From Paludibacter sp. (GTDB taxonomy: Bacteria > Bacteroidota > Bacteroidia > Bacteroidales > Paludibacteraceae): 64,000 bases of DNA. The notes beneath the pieces are model-generated. The model did not search any database and had not been told where the DNA came from. It saw only the letters and a list, made by a program, of their open reading frames with translations. The DNA is taken from the NCBI GenBank assembly GCA_028690665.1, contig JAQVAV010000005.1, positions 62,001 through 126,000 on the forward strand, given 5' to 3'. Each line of letters opens with the position of its first letter. Position 1 is the stretch's first letter. Positions 16,876-25,740 of this stretch are shown here, piece after piece. A program made the position numbers and the translations under genes.

Positions 16876-17748
16876 ATGAAAAACAAATTATTCTTAATTA
16901 CTTTGCTATCAATTTTTGCTGTCTCTTCATTCGCCCAACAGGAAATAAAACTTTATCCCAAAGGGCCTAAAGAAAACAATGGCTTTACAGAAAAAGAATC
17001 ATGGACCCGACCCAACGATTTTCTGACTAAAATCAGTGACCCTCGCATGTATTATTACCCTGCCCCCGCCGGCAAGGCCAATGGAACAGCCGTATTAATT
17101 TGTCCGGGAGGAGGCTATGTAGGAGTTTCTATTATGAAAGAAGGAAAAGAAATTGCCGAATGGTTTAATAATTTAGGCGTAACTGCCTTTGTATTATATT
17201 ATCGTATGCCAAATGGTCATTACAAAATTCCTTTGGCTGATGCGCAAAAAGCATTAAAAATTATTCATAAAAATGCAAAGGCCTGGAATATCGATAAAAA
17301 CAAAATTGGTATCATGGGCTTTTCTGCCGGAGGGCATCTTGCATCCACAGCAGGAACTCATTTCAAAACAAAAATTCAGCGTCCGGCGTTTATGATATTG
17401 GGCTATCCTGTAGTCACAATGGATAAAAATCTGACTCACGCAGGTTCAAGAGAAAATCTTCTGGGAAATAATCCATCAGACAAATTGGTGAAATTTTATT
17501 CGAACGAGTTACAGGTAAAAAAGAATACTCCGCCGACTTTCATTGTGCACGCGCGCGATGACAAAACGGTGCCGATTGCCAATAGCCGTAATCTGGCTAA
17601 GGCCATTCAGAAAAAAGGAATCTCATGTACATTGCAGGAATACGATTTAGGTGGTCATGGTTTTGGAATGCGTAAAAACAATATTCCGGCCGACAATTGG
17701 CCTGAAGTATTAAAAAACTGGTTGAAAGAGCAACATCTTATTCAGTAA
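16876..17748 (+). CDS. Secreted alpha/beta-hydrolase (carbohydrate esterase-like)
   Basis: A signal peptide (LLSIFAVSSFAQ) precedes an alpha/beta-hydrolase of the Axe/acetyl-xylan-esterase-like type: LICPGGGYVGVS (oxyanion HGGG-like loop), nucleophile Ser150 in GFSAGG, acid in HARDDKTVP, and catalytic His in GGHGFGM. This arrangement is typical of periplasmic esterases in glycan-degrading Bacteroidota. It begins 2 bp after argB, so it is probably read through from the arginine operon, and ends at a terminator. Substrate not determinable. Confidence 0.82.
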   Translation: MKNKLFLITLLSIFAVSSFAQQEIKLYPKGPKENNGFTEKESWTRPNDFLTKISDPRMYYYPAPAGKANGTAVLICPGGGYVGVSIMKEGKEIAEWFNNLGVTAFVLYYRMPNGHYKIPLADAQKALKIIHKNAKAWNIDKNKIGIMGFSAGGHLASTAGTHFKTKIQRPAFMILGYPVVTMDKNLTHAGSRENLLGNNPSDKLVKFYSNELQVKKNTPPTFIVHARDDKTVPIANSRNLAKAIQKKGISCTLQEYDLGGHGFGMRKNNIPADNWPEVLKNWLKEQHLIQ

Positions 17749-17773
17749 AAAATTTTACACAAAAGGTATAAAT

Positions 17774-17814
17774 AAATTGAGTTTGAGGTTAATACAAAAT
17801 CTTAAACTCAATTT
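17774..17814 (+). terminator. Terminator after the esterase gene
   Basis: Stem AAATTGAGTTT / AAACTCAATTT, perfect 11 bp with a 19-nt loop, followed by TTATG. It separates the argF'-apt-argB-esterase run from the deacylase. Confidence 0.6.
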
Positions 17815-17847
17815 TATGTATAATAACACTTACATTTTCAAAATAAT

Positions 17848-18906
17848 ATGATAACAGAACTCACTAATGATGCCATTGCGCTACTGCACGATATGATCTC
17901 AATTCAATCGTTCAGCCGGGAGGAAAAAAATGTTGCCGATTATCTGGAGAAATATCTTGAGTTAAAGGGTTATGTGGCTTCACGGAGGGGCAACAATATA
18001 TGGATGATGAGTCCCGGGTTTGATACCTCCCGGCCGACAATTCTGTTAAACTCCCACATTGACACAGTAAAACCTGTTGTTGCATGGACAAAAAATCCTT
18101 TCGAACCAGTCATCGAAAGCGGCAAACTTTTCGGTCTGGGAAGCAATGATGCCGGAGCGAGTGTAGTTAGTTTGTTACATGCCTACTTTTATCTTACTCA
18201 GCAACAACAAAGTTACAATCTTATTTTTGCTGCTACTGCCGAAGAAGAAGTCTCCGGTAAAAATGGAATTGAAAGTTTAATCCATGAACTCCCGAAAATT
18301 GATTTTGCAATTGTGGGCGAACCTACCGGCATGCATCTGGCTGTAGCCGAGAAAGGATTGATGGTTCTCGACTGTACTGCTTATGGAAAAGCCGGCCACG
18401 CAGCCCGGAACGAAGGTGACAACGCCATTTATAAAGCCATGAAAGATGTTGAATGGTTCAGAACTTATGAATTTGAAAAAAAATCGAAAATGCTTGGATC
18501 GGTAAAAATGTCGGTTACTCAAATCAATGCAGGCACCCAACATAATGTTGTTCCCGACAAATGTACTTTTGTAGTTGACATTCGTAGCAATGAGTTGTAT
18601 TCCAACGAACAGATTTTATCGGAAATTCAGCAGCATGTCAGTTGCGGTGTTCAGCCCAGATCTACCCGATTGAGCTCTACTGCCACGCCACTGAACCATC
18701 CGTTCATAAAAAGAGCTAAACAGCTAAACCGAAATCTGTACGGTTCTCCTACCCTGTCCGATCAGGCCTTGTTGCCATTTCCAAGTGTGAAAGCAGGCCC
18801 GGGGGACTCAGCACGCTCCCATACTGCCGATGAATATATTCTTCTCTCCGAAATTCAGCAGGGAATTGACATTTATATTCAATTGTTGGATAAACTCCAA
18901 TTGTAA
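17848..18906 (+). CDS. M20-family ArgE-like N-acyl-ornithine/citrulline deacylase
   Basis: Zinc-dependent cytosolic amidohydrolase of peptidase family M20. Motifs: LLNSHIDTVKPV (first metal His), GLGSNDAGASV, AATAEEEVSGKNG (catalytic Glu pair), and AIVGEPTGMHLAVAEKG (dimerisation/metal region). Length 352 is in the ArgE/DapE range. Its position after argF' and argB suggests that it removes the N-acyl (probably succinyl) group from the arginine intermediate; in Bacteroidota this is expected at the citrulline level because ArgF' acts on acyl-ornithine. DapE is an alternative assignment. Confidence 0.85.
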   Translation: MITELTNDAIALLHDMISIQSFSREEKNVADYLEKYLELKGYVASRRGNNIWMMSPGFDTSRPTILLNSHIDTVKPVVAWTKNPFEPVIESGKLFGLGSNDAGASVVSLLHAYFYLTQQQQSYNLIFAATAEEEVSGKNGIESLIHELPKIDFAIVGEPTGMHLAVAEKGLMVLDCTAYGKAGHAARNEGDNAIYKAMKDVEWFRTYEFEKKSKMLGSVKMSVTQINAGTQHNVVPDKCTFVVDIRSNELYSNEQILSEIQQHVSCGVQPRSTRLSSTATPLNHPFIKRAKQLNRNLYGSPTLSDQALLPFPSVKAGPGDSARSHTADEYILLSEIQQGIDIYIQLLDKLQL

Positions 18907-18984
18907 TATAATTCCCGACGTTATATTCACCGCAAAAAGATCATTTTTCACCGCATTTATTTATAATTAAGCCTATTGCTCCTG

Positions 18985-18992
18985 TACTTTTG
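18985..18992 (+). promoter_or_regulatory. -7 element upstream of the carbohydrate-binding pseudogene
   Basis: TACTTTTG, a perfect TAnnTTTG, about 65 nt before the ATG at 19056. The -33 element is only TTTA-like. Confidence 0.35.
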
Positions 18993-19055
18993 AAGTTCAA
19001 ATATATTTCAGAGTTTACTAAAAATTTTACAGAGAACTTAAATAGTGCTTGTCAA

Positions 19056-19796
19056 ATGAATCGGATTTTTTAAACGAACAAGCTTTCTGCTCATGTTCGT
19101 TTTGGGGATATGGAGACTAAACGCACAAAGCACAATGGTTCTCCAATTTACGGATAACACGGAGATAAATACTGCCATAAATAATATCCATAAAATTACA
19201 TTTACCGGTACTGAAATGAATATAAAACTCTCGGATGGAGATGAGAGCGAATACAGCATGGAAGACATTGCTAAAATAAAATTTAGTTCAATTTCGGATG
19301 ATACAGAGAAATAGCTGTATACCCCAATCCGGCATCAAACATAATCCATATTAAGGGAAATATCGAGTCTGCGTCATCTATTCTTATTTACAGATTAGAT
19401 GGGATCCATTCCGAAACTTCCATTACGATTAACGGTGGCCTTCTGTTCGGAGCTTGTTATAATTCCAACATGTTTGAATCCATAACATCAAGTTCGACTC
19501 AGGTCGGAGTCAACTTGAAGACCAGTTCAACAGTTTCTTCCGCATCTTCATTTTTCAGGATTCAGGATGCTTCCGGAAACGATCTGGGAACCTTTAAAAC
19601 CCCACGGGCCGGATATTATTTTCATTTTTCATCACCTAATCTAAAAAAGAGCACAACATATTACATTTATACCGGAGGTTCATATTCAGGAGGAACCACA
19701 GAAGGAGCTTATTTCCATGATGGTACATATTCCGGGGAAAGTCAAAAGAAAACATTTACAACAGGATCATCCACGATCACAACTGTTTCGTTTTAA
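19056..19796 (+). pseudogene. Decayed secreted carbohydrate-binding (PF14262-like) protein
   Basis: Three pieces of one gene in two frames. ATG 19056 encodes MNRIF and then hits TAA; removing one T from the T run at 19066-19071 restores a signal peptide continuing KRTSFLLMFVLGIWRLNAQ. That frame runs to TAG at 19312; adding one A to the AAA at 19309-19311 restores IAVYPNPASNIIHIKG, a T9SS-like PNP segment. The PNP frame runs open to 19796, but jumps from IYRLDG to IHSETSITINGG and then a tail (FFRIQDASGNDLGTF, TTYYIYTGGSYSGG) that I recall as the C-terminus of long beta-helical carbohydrate-binding proteins, so most of the middle is missing. Either a recent relic or indel errors plus a deletion. 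Confidence 0.72.
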
Positions 19797-19862
19797 AAAT
19801 AAAACTTATTCTACAGGCAACAAGTATTAGATGCCTGTCAGACATAGAATAAATAAACATAT

Positions 19863-19916
19863 ACGGTTTGCAGTAGGGCATTTACAAAATTGCTTTCCCC
19901 GTAAACCGTTTTTTCT
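19863..19916 (+). terminator. Terminator between the pseudogene and dnaG
   Basis: Stem ACGGTTT / AAACCGT followed directly by a T-rich tract (TTTTTCTTCTT); the loop contains a weaker GGG...CCC pair. A second hairpin, ACAGGCA / TGCCTGT at 19813-19838, lies just upstream. Confidence 0.6.
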
Positions 19917-19941
19917 TCTTTACTTTCACAATAAAATTCAG

Positions 19942-19949
19942 TAGATTTG
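19942..19949 (+). promoter_or_regulatory. -7 element upstream of dnaG
   Basis: TAGATTTG fits TAnnTTTG and lies 43 nt before the ATG. Confidence 0.45.
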
Positions 19950-19992
19950 TATTCGCTAAAAGTCAGTTAAAATAAAGGAGTAAAAACAAGAA

Positions 19993-21936
19993 ATGCTTGA
20001 TCAGGCTACCATAGATAAAATTATCGAAGCGGCACAAATTCAGGATGTTGTTTCAGATTATGTCACGCTGAAAAAACGTGGGGTAAACCTGCTGGGACTG
20101 TGTCCTTTCCATAATGAGAAAACACCTTCGTTTATTGTCTCACCGGCCAAAGGCATTTTCAAATGTTTCGGGTGTGGTAAAGGTGGAAATGCCGTGCATT
20201 TTATCATGGAACATGAACAAATTTCGTACTACGAAGCTCTGAAATTTTTAGCCAAGAAATATCACATTGAGTTTCAGGAACGAGAGTTGACTGCTGAAGA
20301 ACAAGCTGTCCGTAACGACCGCGAAAGCATGTTCTTAGTCAACGAATTTGCGCAAAAACATTTTACCAATACGCTACATAATCATATTGACGGAAAATCC
20401 ATCGGACTCGGTTATTTTCGGGAACGTGGTTTCCGCGACGACATAATACAGAAGTTTCAGCTTGGCTACAGCCTCGACCAGCGCGATGCTTTTACACAAT
20501 CGGCCATTAAAGCGGGGTACAATAAAGACTACCTCATAAAAACCGGACTCACCCTCGAATATGAAAACGGACAATTGACCGACCGTTTCAGAGGACGCGT
20601 GATGTTTCCCGTTCACTCACTTTCAGGAAAAGTGGTTGCTTTTGGAGGGCGCGTTCTGAAAAAGGACGACAAAATGGCGAAATATGTCAATTCGCCCGAA
20701 TCGGAAATTTACCACAAGAGTAATGAACTTTACGGAATTTATTTTGCCAAACAAGCCATCGTTCGTCAGGACAGATGTTTCCTTGTAGAAGGTTATACTG
20801 ACGTAATTTCGATGCATCAAAGTGGCATTGAGAATGTCGTAGCTTCATCCGGAACTTCACTGACTCCCGGCCAAATCCGACTGATTCATCGTTTCACCGA
20901 AAATGTAACCGTGATTTACGACGGTGATGCAGCCGGAATAAAAGCATCAATTCGCGGAATAGACCTTTTACTCGAAGAGGGACTGAACATTAAAGTTTTA
21001 TTGCTGCCCGACGGCGATGACCCGGATTCATTTGCGCGAAAACATAATGCTTCGGATTTTATTGAATTTGTCGAAAAAAATTCGGTTGATTTTATACGTT
21101 TCAAAACAAACCTGCTGTTGGCAGATGCCGGAAACGACCCTGTGAAACGAGCCGGCCTCGTAATTGATATTGTACAAAGTATCGCTATTATTCCCAACAC
21201 TGTCATTCGGGCCGAATACGTCAAAGAATGCTCAACTTTACTGAATGTGGATGAAGCGATGCTTTACCACGAAATCAATAAACTCAAAAGTACCGAAAAA
21301 GAAAAAGCAGCAGCCCGCACTCCAAATGACAGTTCAGCAACGATTACTCCAAGTGTAGCGCCAAATGCTCCACAAAGCAGCAATAAATTTGAAGCGGAAG
21401 AACGAAACATATTGCAGTTGCTCATTCGTTACGGACAGGCCGTAATGTTTTATAACGATGAAGCTAAAACTCAACCGGTAACCGTTGCCACATATATTTT
21501 TGAAGAACTGGAACACGACAATCTCGGTTTTCATCAAACCCTGCATCAAAAAATACTCGAAGAATATAAAACACATTCACAGGACGAAACATTCGTCCCG
21601 GAAAAACATTTTCTCTATCATCCTGATTCTTTAATCAGTCAGCTGACAGCCGATCTGGTTACCGAAAAATACCAGCTGAGCAAAGTCCATTCAAAATTGA
21701 AAAAAGTTGAAAGCGATTCCGATCGTTTGATCGATTTAGTACCCCGTGTAGTTTTTGAATTTAAAAACAGTCTGATTATTGATCTGATTCGGGAAAAATT
21801 ACTGGAACTTAAAGCTGCTTCGGAAACTAAAAACAACACTCTGATTGACGAAATTATGGATGATATGGCCAATTTAGAGGCAGTCAAGAAACAACTTTCG
21901 AAAACACTGGGAGAAAGAATTATTATTAAAATTTGA
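19993..21936 (+). CDS. dnaG: DNA primase
   Basis: Synthesises RNA primers at the replication fork. The N-terminal zinc-binding domain reads CPFHNEKTPSF...CFGCGKGG; the catalytic TOPRIM region includes GRVMFPVHSLSGKVVAFGGRVL, LVEGYTDVISMHQSG (Glu-metal site) and VTVIYDGDAAGIKAS (DxD-type site); a C-terminal helicase-interacting region follows a Pro/Ala/Ser linker near residue 450. Length 647 is standard. It appears to be transcribed alone, between a terminator and a 348-bp gap. Confidence 0.95.
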   Translation: MLDQATIDKIIEAAQIQDVVSDYVTLKKRGVNLLGLCPFHNEKTPSFIVSPAKGIFKCFGCGKGGNAVHFIMEHEQISYYEALKFLAKKYHIEFQERELTAEEQAVRNDRESMFLVNEFAQKHFTNTLHNHIDGKSIGLGYFRERGFRDDIIQKFQLGYSLDQRDAFTQSAIKAGYNKDYLIKTGLTLEYENGQLTDRFRGRVMFPVHSLSGKVVAFGGRVLKKDDKMAKYVNSPESEIYHKSNELYGIYFAKQAIVRQDRCFLVEGYTDVISMHQSGIENVVASSGTSLTPGQIRLIHRFTENVTVIYDGDAAGIKASIRGIDLLLEEGLNIKVLLLPDGDDPDSFARKHNASDFIEFVEKNSVDFIRFKTNLLLADAGNDPVKRAGLVIDIVQSIAIIPNTVIRAEYVKECSTLLNVDEAMLYHEINKLKSTEKEKAAARTPNDSSATITPSVAPNAPQSSNKFEAEERNILQLLIRYGQAVMFYNDEAKTQPVTVATYIFEELEHDNLGFHQTLHQKILEEYKTHSQDETFVPEKHFLYHPDSLISQLTADLVTEKYQLSKVHSKLKKVESDSDRLIDLVPRVVFEFKNSLIIDLIREKLLELKAASETKNNTLIDEIMDDMANLEAVKKQLSKTLGERIIIKI

Positions 21937-22284
21937 CGAAATTCAAGAAAAAAATGAAATCGTCCCGACTTTTGTATTAATTATAATTTCTATCCTGACG
22001 GAGAAAATACTCATAGAAGTACATTTCTTAAGCTTCAGAGAAGCGTCATATATGATAATAATGTGAGTTTTTGAGCATAAAAAAGGATGTCTATAAAGTC
22101 CCCAAATTACACATATTAACATAAAAGAGAAGCTATCATAAAATTATATATGATTGATTTACATACAAATACAATTCATGAAAAATCTGTATAATTCGTG
22201 ATTAAATTGTTTATCAGATACTCTCGACATTAGAAAAAGTCAAGACTTCATTTTCTGTTATTTACTTTCTGTTTATTTATTTTT
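21937..22284. other. Intergenic gap without recognisable gene
   Basis: 348 bp of AT-rich DNA between dnaG and the YitT gene. I see no conserved ORF, RNA gene or strong terminator; only a weak GACGA...TCGTC hairpin near 21935-21965. All reading frames are interrupted. Confidence 0.5.
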
Positions 22285-23247
22285 ATGAAAAAAATATTTG
22301 ACTATATACTTACTGAAATAATTCGCCAACGATTCAAAAAAAATGTTGCGGAAGTGGCTATTGAAACAGAAACCCAACGGGCCAAAGTGGATATAACACA
22401 TCTGATAAAACAAAGCCTTCTCATACTTGGCGGAGTATTTTCTGCAGCCTTGGGATTAAAAGGCTTTTTGCTTCCTAATTCGTTTATTGATGGCGGCGTA
22501 ACGGGAATTTCGCTTATCACCAGTAAACTTACAGGTTTTTCGTTTCCCGCTCTATTGGTAATTATCAATTTACCGTTTTTATTGCTGGCTTTTAAATCTG
22601 TCGGAAAACAGTTTGCTCTGAAAAGTATCGGTGGAGTAGTACTGCTTGCCATTATAGTAGACTTCATGCCTGTGGTCACTCTGACCCACGATCGTTTACT
22701 GATTGCTGTTTTTGGAGGATTTTTTCTGGGTGCGGGAATCGGATTAGCCATTCGTGGAGGCTCGGTATTGGATGGCACCGAAGTTTTGGCTGTTTTCCTG
22801 AGCCGCCGACTTCCATTGACAATAGGCGATATTATACTGATTTTCAATATTTTTATATTTTCCTTCGCAGCATACGTATTTTCCATCGAGATTGCCATGT
22901 ATGCCATACTCACCTATCTGGCTGCGGCCAAGACAGTTGACTTTGTAGTTTCGGGCATTGAAGAATATATAGGAGTAACCATTATTTCTGAGAAAAGTGA
23001 AGACGTACGCCTGACTATTATTGAAAAATTAGGCCGGGGCTGTACAATTTACGTTGGCAAAAAAGGTTTTGCAAAACGCGGTGAAGAGCTAAAAAATACC
23101 GATGTTGTTTATACACTGCTTACCCGTTTGGAACTTTCGAAGCTTGAGACTGAAATAGATAAAATAGATAAAGACGCTTTTATTATTATGCACAGCATAA
23201 AAGACGCCAAAGGCGGAATGATCAAAAAACGTCCTTTAAAAAAATAG
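22285..23247 (+). CDS. YitT family membrane protein (DUF2179)
   Basis: Inner-membrane protein with five to six predicted helices between residues 40 and 225 (for example LLILGGVFSAALGLKGFLL and GGFFLGAGIGLAIRGG) and a C-terminal cytosolic DUF2179 domain (VTIISEKSEDVRLTIIEKLGRGCTIY, KDAFIIMHSIKDAKGG). Members are putative transporters of unknown substrate. The 40-residue N-terminal amphipathic extension before the first helix is somewhat longer than in Firmicutes YitT. The DUF3267 gene starts 2 bp after the stop. Confidence 0.87.
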   Translation: MKKIFDYILTEIIRQRFKKNVAEVAIETETQRAKVDITHLIKQSLLILGGVFSAALGLKGFLLPNSFIDGGVTGISLITSKLTGFSFPALLVIINLPFLLLAFKSVGKQFALKSIGGVVLLAIIVDFMPVVTLTHDRLLIAVFGGFFLGAGIGLAIRGGSVLDGTEVLAVFLSRRLPLTIGDIILIFNIFIFSFAAYVFSIEIAMYAILTYLAAAKTVDFVVSGIEEYIGVTIISEKSEDVRLTIIEKLGRGCTIYVGKKGFAKRGEELKNTDVVYTLLTRLELSKLETEIDKIDKDAFIIMHSIKDAKGGMIKKRPLKK

Positions 23248-23249
23248 TT

Positions 23250-23888
23250 ATGACTTACGAGGACATTGTCAATGGGAAAGATTTTGAACTTGAAGCAGAA
23301 GTTTCTCATTCCGGAATAAAGAATTTTCTGATTCCGGAAATAGAAAAACAGCCTGTTTATGCCCGCATCGCCAACATGTATCAGATAACCGGAATGCTCG
23401 CCTTTGTTTTAGGCGGATTCAAAGCATTTATGCCTTTCTTCACTCAACGGAACTCTGTTTACCTGTGGGAGATGTTTTTCGGACTCATTTTTTCTTTCAC
23501 TATCCTCATTTTCATACACGAAGGAATCCATGCCATAGCTTATAAATGTGTCGGGGTTAAACATCTCTCGTTTGGCATGCAACTGAAAAAATTTTTATTT
23601 TACGTTCAGGCAAACAAACAAGTCATTGACAGCAAACAATTTACCATAGTTGCTCTTGCTCCGGCTGTTACGGTAGCAACGTTGTCGCTGCTCGGAATGA
23701 TTTTTTTTTATGATAAACCACTTTTTTACTTTTTCATACCAATTTTTGCCTTTCATAGTCTTTTTTGTGGAGGTGATTTCGGATTATTGAGCTTTTTTCA
23801 AAACAGATCCGATAAAGAAATCGTAACTTTTGACCTGAAAAAGGAAGGAAAAACGTACTTTTACAGTCGCAAAAAACAAACAACATGA
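23250..23888 (+). CDS. DUF3267 putative membrane zinc metalloprotease
   Basis: A 212-residue polytopic protein with HEGIHA, a HExxH zinc-protease motif at the end of a transmembrane helix (IFSFTILIFIHEGIHAIAYKC), further helices, and the CGGDFGLLSFF segment usual in DUF3267. The fold resembles site-2-type intramembrane proteases, but no substrate is known for the family. It overlaps the following radical SAM gene by ATGA, so translation is coupled. Confidence 0.82.
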   Translation: MTYEDIVNGKDFELEAEVSHSGIKNFLIPEIEKQPVYARIANMYQITGMLAFVLGGFKAFMPFFTQRNSVYLWEMFFGLIFSFTILIFIHEGIHAIAYKCVGVKHLSFGMQLKKFLFYVQANKQVIDSKQFTIVALAPAVTVATLSLLGMIFFYDKPLFYFFIPIFAFHSLFCGGDFGLLSFFQNRSDKEIVTFDLKKEGKTYFYSRKKQTT

Positions 23889-24655
23889 TACTTTTCGACC
23901 AGGTAATTTTTGGTCCCATCCACAGTCGCCGGTTAGGACTTTCACTCGGAGTAAACCTGCTCCCCATTGATGCTAAAATATGTTCTTTCAATTGCATATA
24001 TTGCGAATGCGGTTTCAATACCACCATGCAGGAATTTTCAATGCCAACCCGAGATCAGGTTCGGGATATTCTTTCAGAAAAACTAAAACAAATGAGCTCA
24101 GAAGGAAAAACGCCGGATGTGATTACTTTTGCGGGAAACGGGGAGCCAACTCTTCATCCTGATTTCGAAGGAATTATTGATGATACTATTGAACTTCGGG
24201 ACATACTTTGCCCATCAGCAAAAGTCAGTGTACTCTCTAACTCAACACGAATACACAAACCTCACGTATTCTCGGCATTAAAAAAAGTTGATAATAATAT
24301 TCTAAAATTTGATTCGGCCATCGACCATACTATGAGACTGATAGATCAGCCTCTCGGCAAACACATTAATGTTGAATGGTTGGTTGAACATTTAAAAAAA
24401 TTTGAAGGGAAACTTATTATTCAAACCATGTTTTTGAAAGGGGAATATCATGGTGAAAAAATAGACAACACTACCGATGAAGAAATCAATGCATGGATTG
24501 ATGCATTACAACAAATCAGGCCGTACCAAATAATGATTTATTCATTAGATCGAGATACTCCTGTTCAGAATCTGCAAAAAGTGCCGGTTACAGAATTAAA
24601 GCGGATTGCAGAAAAAGTCCGCGCTAAAGGATTTGATGTTTCAGTGGCAGGATAA
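23885..24655 (+). CDS. Radical SAM protein
   Basis: Canonical CSFNCIYC cluster (CxxxCxxC) for the 4Fe-4S/SAM site near residue 35, preceded by the family signature FGPIHSRRLGLSLGVNLLP and followed by a further Cys (CEC), then FAGNGEPTLHPDFEGII and VLSNSTRI. This matches a widespread uncharacterised radical SAM family related to the TYW1/COG0731 group. No auxiliary cluster domain is visible in the remaining 200 residues. Part of a three-gene operon with YitT and DUF3267 genes. Confidence 0.87.
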   Translation: MILFDQVIFGPIHSRRLGLSLGVNLLPIDAKICSFNCIYCECGFNTTMQEFSMPTRDQVRDILSEKLKQMSSEGKTPDVITFAGNGEPTLHPDFEGIIDDTIELRDILCPSAKVSVLSNSTRIHKPHVFSALKKVDNNILKFDSAIDHTMRLIDQPLGKHINVEWLVEHLKKFEGKLIIQTMFLKGEYHGEKIDNTTDEEINAWIDALQQIRPYQIMIYSLDRDTPVQNLQKVPVTELKRIAEKVRAKGFDVSVAG

Positions 24656-24730
24656 ATTTTAAAAAATACAGACCAGCTATTCTGATATTTGATTGGGCAA
24701 ACTCAGTTATAAACAAATATAGATAGGGTT

Positions 24731-25687
24731 ATGAAAATACTAATTGCTCCACTAAATTGGGGATTGGGTCATGCTGCCCGTTGTGTTCCTGTTATCAAAA
24801 AATATATAGCAGACGGACATGAAGTTGTTATTGCCGCCGATGGATTTCCTATGGAATTTTTACAACAGGAGTTTCCATCTGTCCGAAAGATTGATTTTCC
24901 ATCCTATACCATTCATTATTCGGCAGGTAACACTCAGATACTTGCCATGTTCCGGAATTTACCACCGATAATTTCCGGTATCAGACGTGAACACAAAATG
25001 ATCCGAAAATTGCAAAAACAGGAAAAATTTGATCTTATTATTTCGGACAATCGTTTCGGACTTTGGAACCATCATACAAAAACAGTTTACATTACTCACC
25101 AATTGATGATTAAAATGCCGGCTTCTATAAAATTTCTTGAACCGATAGCATGGTGGCTACACAGACAATTTATCCTGAAATATGACGAATGCTGGATTCC
25201 GGACGATGCCGGAAAAAAAAATCTTTCCGGTGATTTATCCCACAAATATCCCTTACCCCGAAATGCGCATTTTATTGGTAAACTTTCAAGATTCTTAGAA
25301 AATAGTAAACCTCAAACCATAAAAAAGAAATTTGATGTGGTTGCTGTTATCTCCGGCATTGAACCGCAACGCACTATTTTTGAGCATGAAATTATTCAAC
25401 ACTATCAGCACTCTGGAATTCCTACATTAATTGTGTGTGGACAACCATCGTCCCGTCCCACGACATACCATATCGGAGATGTTACGCTTACTTCACATCT
25501 TAACGACCAGAATCTTATAGATATTTTTTTTGCGGCAAAAAAAATTGTATGTCGCTCCGGTTATTCCACAATTATGGATCTGGCAACCCTGAATCTGCTT
25601 CACAAAACAAAATTCATCCCAACACCTGGCCAGACCGAACAGGAATACTTATATCAGCTGCAAAATGCAAAAAAAGCCGTTGAATAA
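24731..25687 (+). CDS. MurG-like (GT28/GT-B) glycosyltransferase, C-terminus short
   Basis: GT-B fold glycosyltransferase-like protein: N-terminal LIAPLNWGLGHAARCVPVIK (acceptor-side Gly/His loop), and C-terminal donor domain FDVVAVISGIEPQRTIFE, VCRSGYSTIMDLATL and FIPTPGQTEQEYL. Homologues I recall continue some tens of residues after TEQEYL; here the frame closes 12 codons later inside a terminator hairpin, so the C-terminal helix may be shortened. No signal peptide; probably cytosolic and in envelope glycan or glycolipid synthesis. Substrate unknown. Confidence 0.75.
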   Translation: MKILIAPLNWGLGHAARCVPVIKKYIADGHEVVIAADGFPMEFLQQEFPSVRKIDFPSYTIHYSAGNTQILAMFRNLPPIISGIRREHKMIRKLQKQEKFDLIISDNRFGLWNHHTKTVYITHQLMIKMPASIKFLEPIAWWLHRQFILKYDECWIPDDAGKKNLSGDLSHKYPLPRNAHFIGKLSRFLENSKPQTIKKKFDVVAVISGIEPQRTIFEHEIIQHYQHSGIPTLIVCGQPSSRPTTYHIGDVTLTSHLNDQNLIDIFFAAKKIVCRSGYSTIMDLATLNLLHKTKFIPTPGQTEQEYLYQLQNAKKAVE

Positions 25688-25700
25688 ACGTCAACGGCTT
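25674..25700 (-). terminator. Terminator of the Ser/Arg-rich protein gene
   Basis: Perfect stem AAGCCGTTGA / TCAACGGCTT with a 7-nt loop; on the minus strand it is followed by seven T. It overlaps the stop codon of the plus-strand glycosyltransferase. Confidence 0.75.
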
Positions 25701-25740
25701 GTGGAAATTTCCGTGCAAAACAGATAACTATTCACTGAAT

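Noticed and set aside
22302-22913. 203-residue open frame antisense to the YitT gene
   Set aside because: Shadow of the sense gene: Ser/Thr/Pro-rich composition typical of antisense frames, no start context and no recognisable domain.
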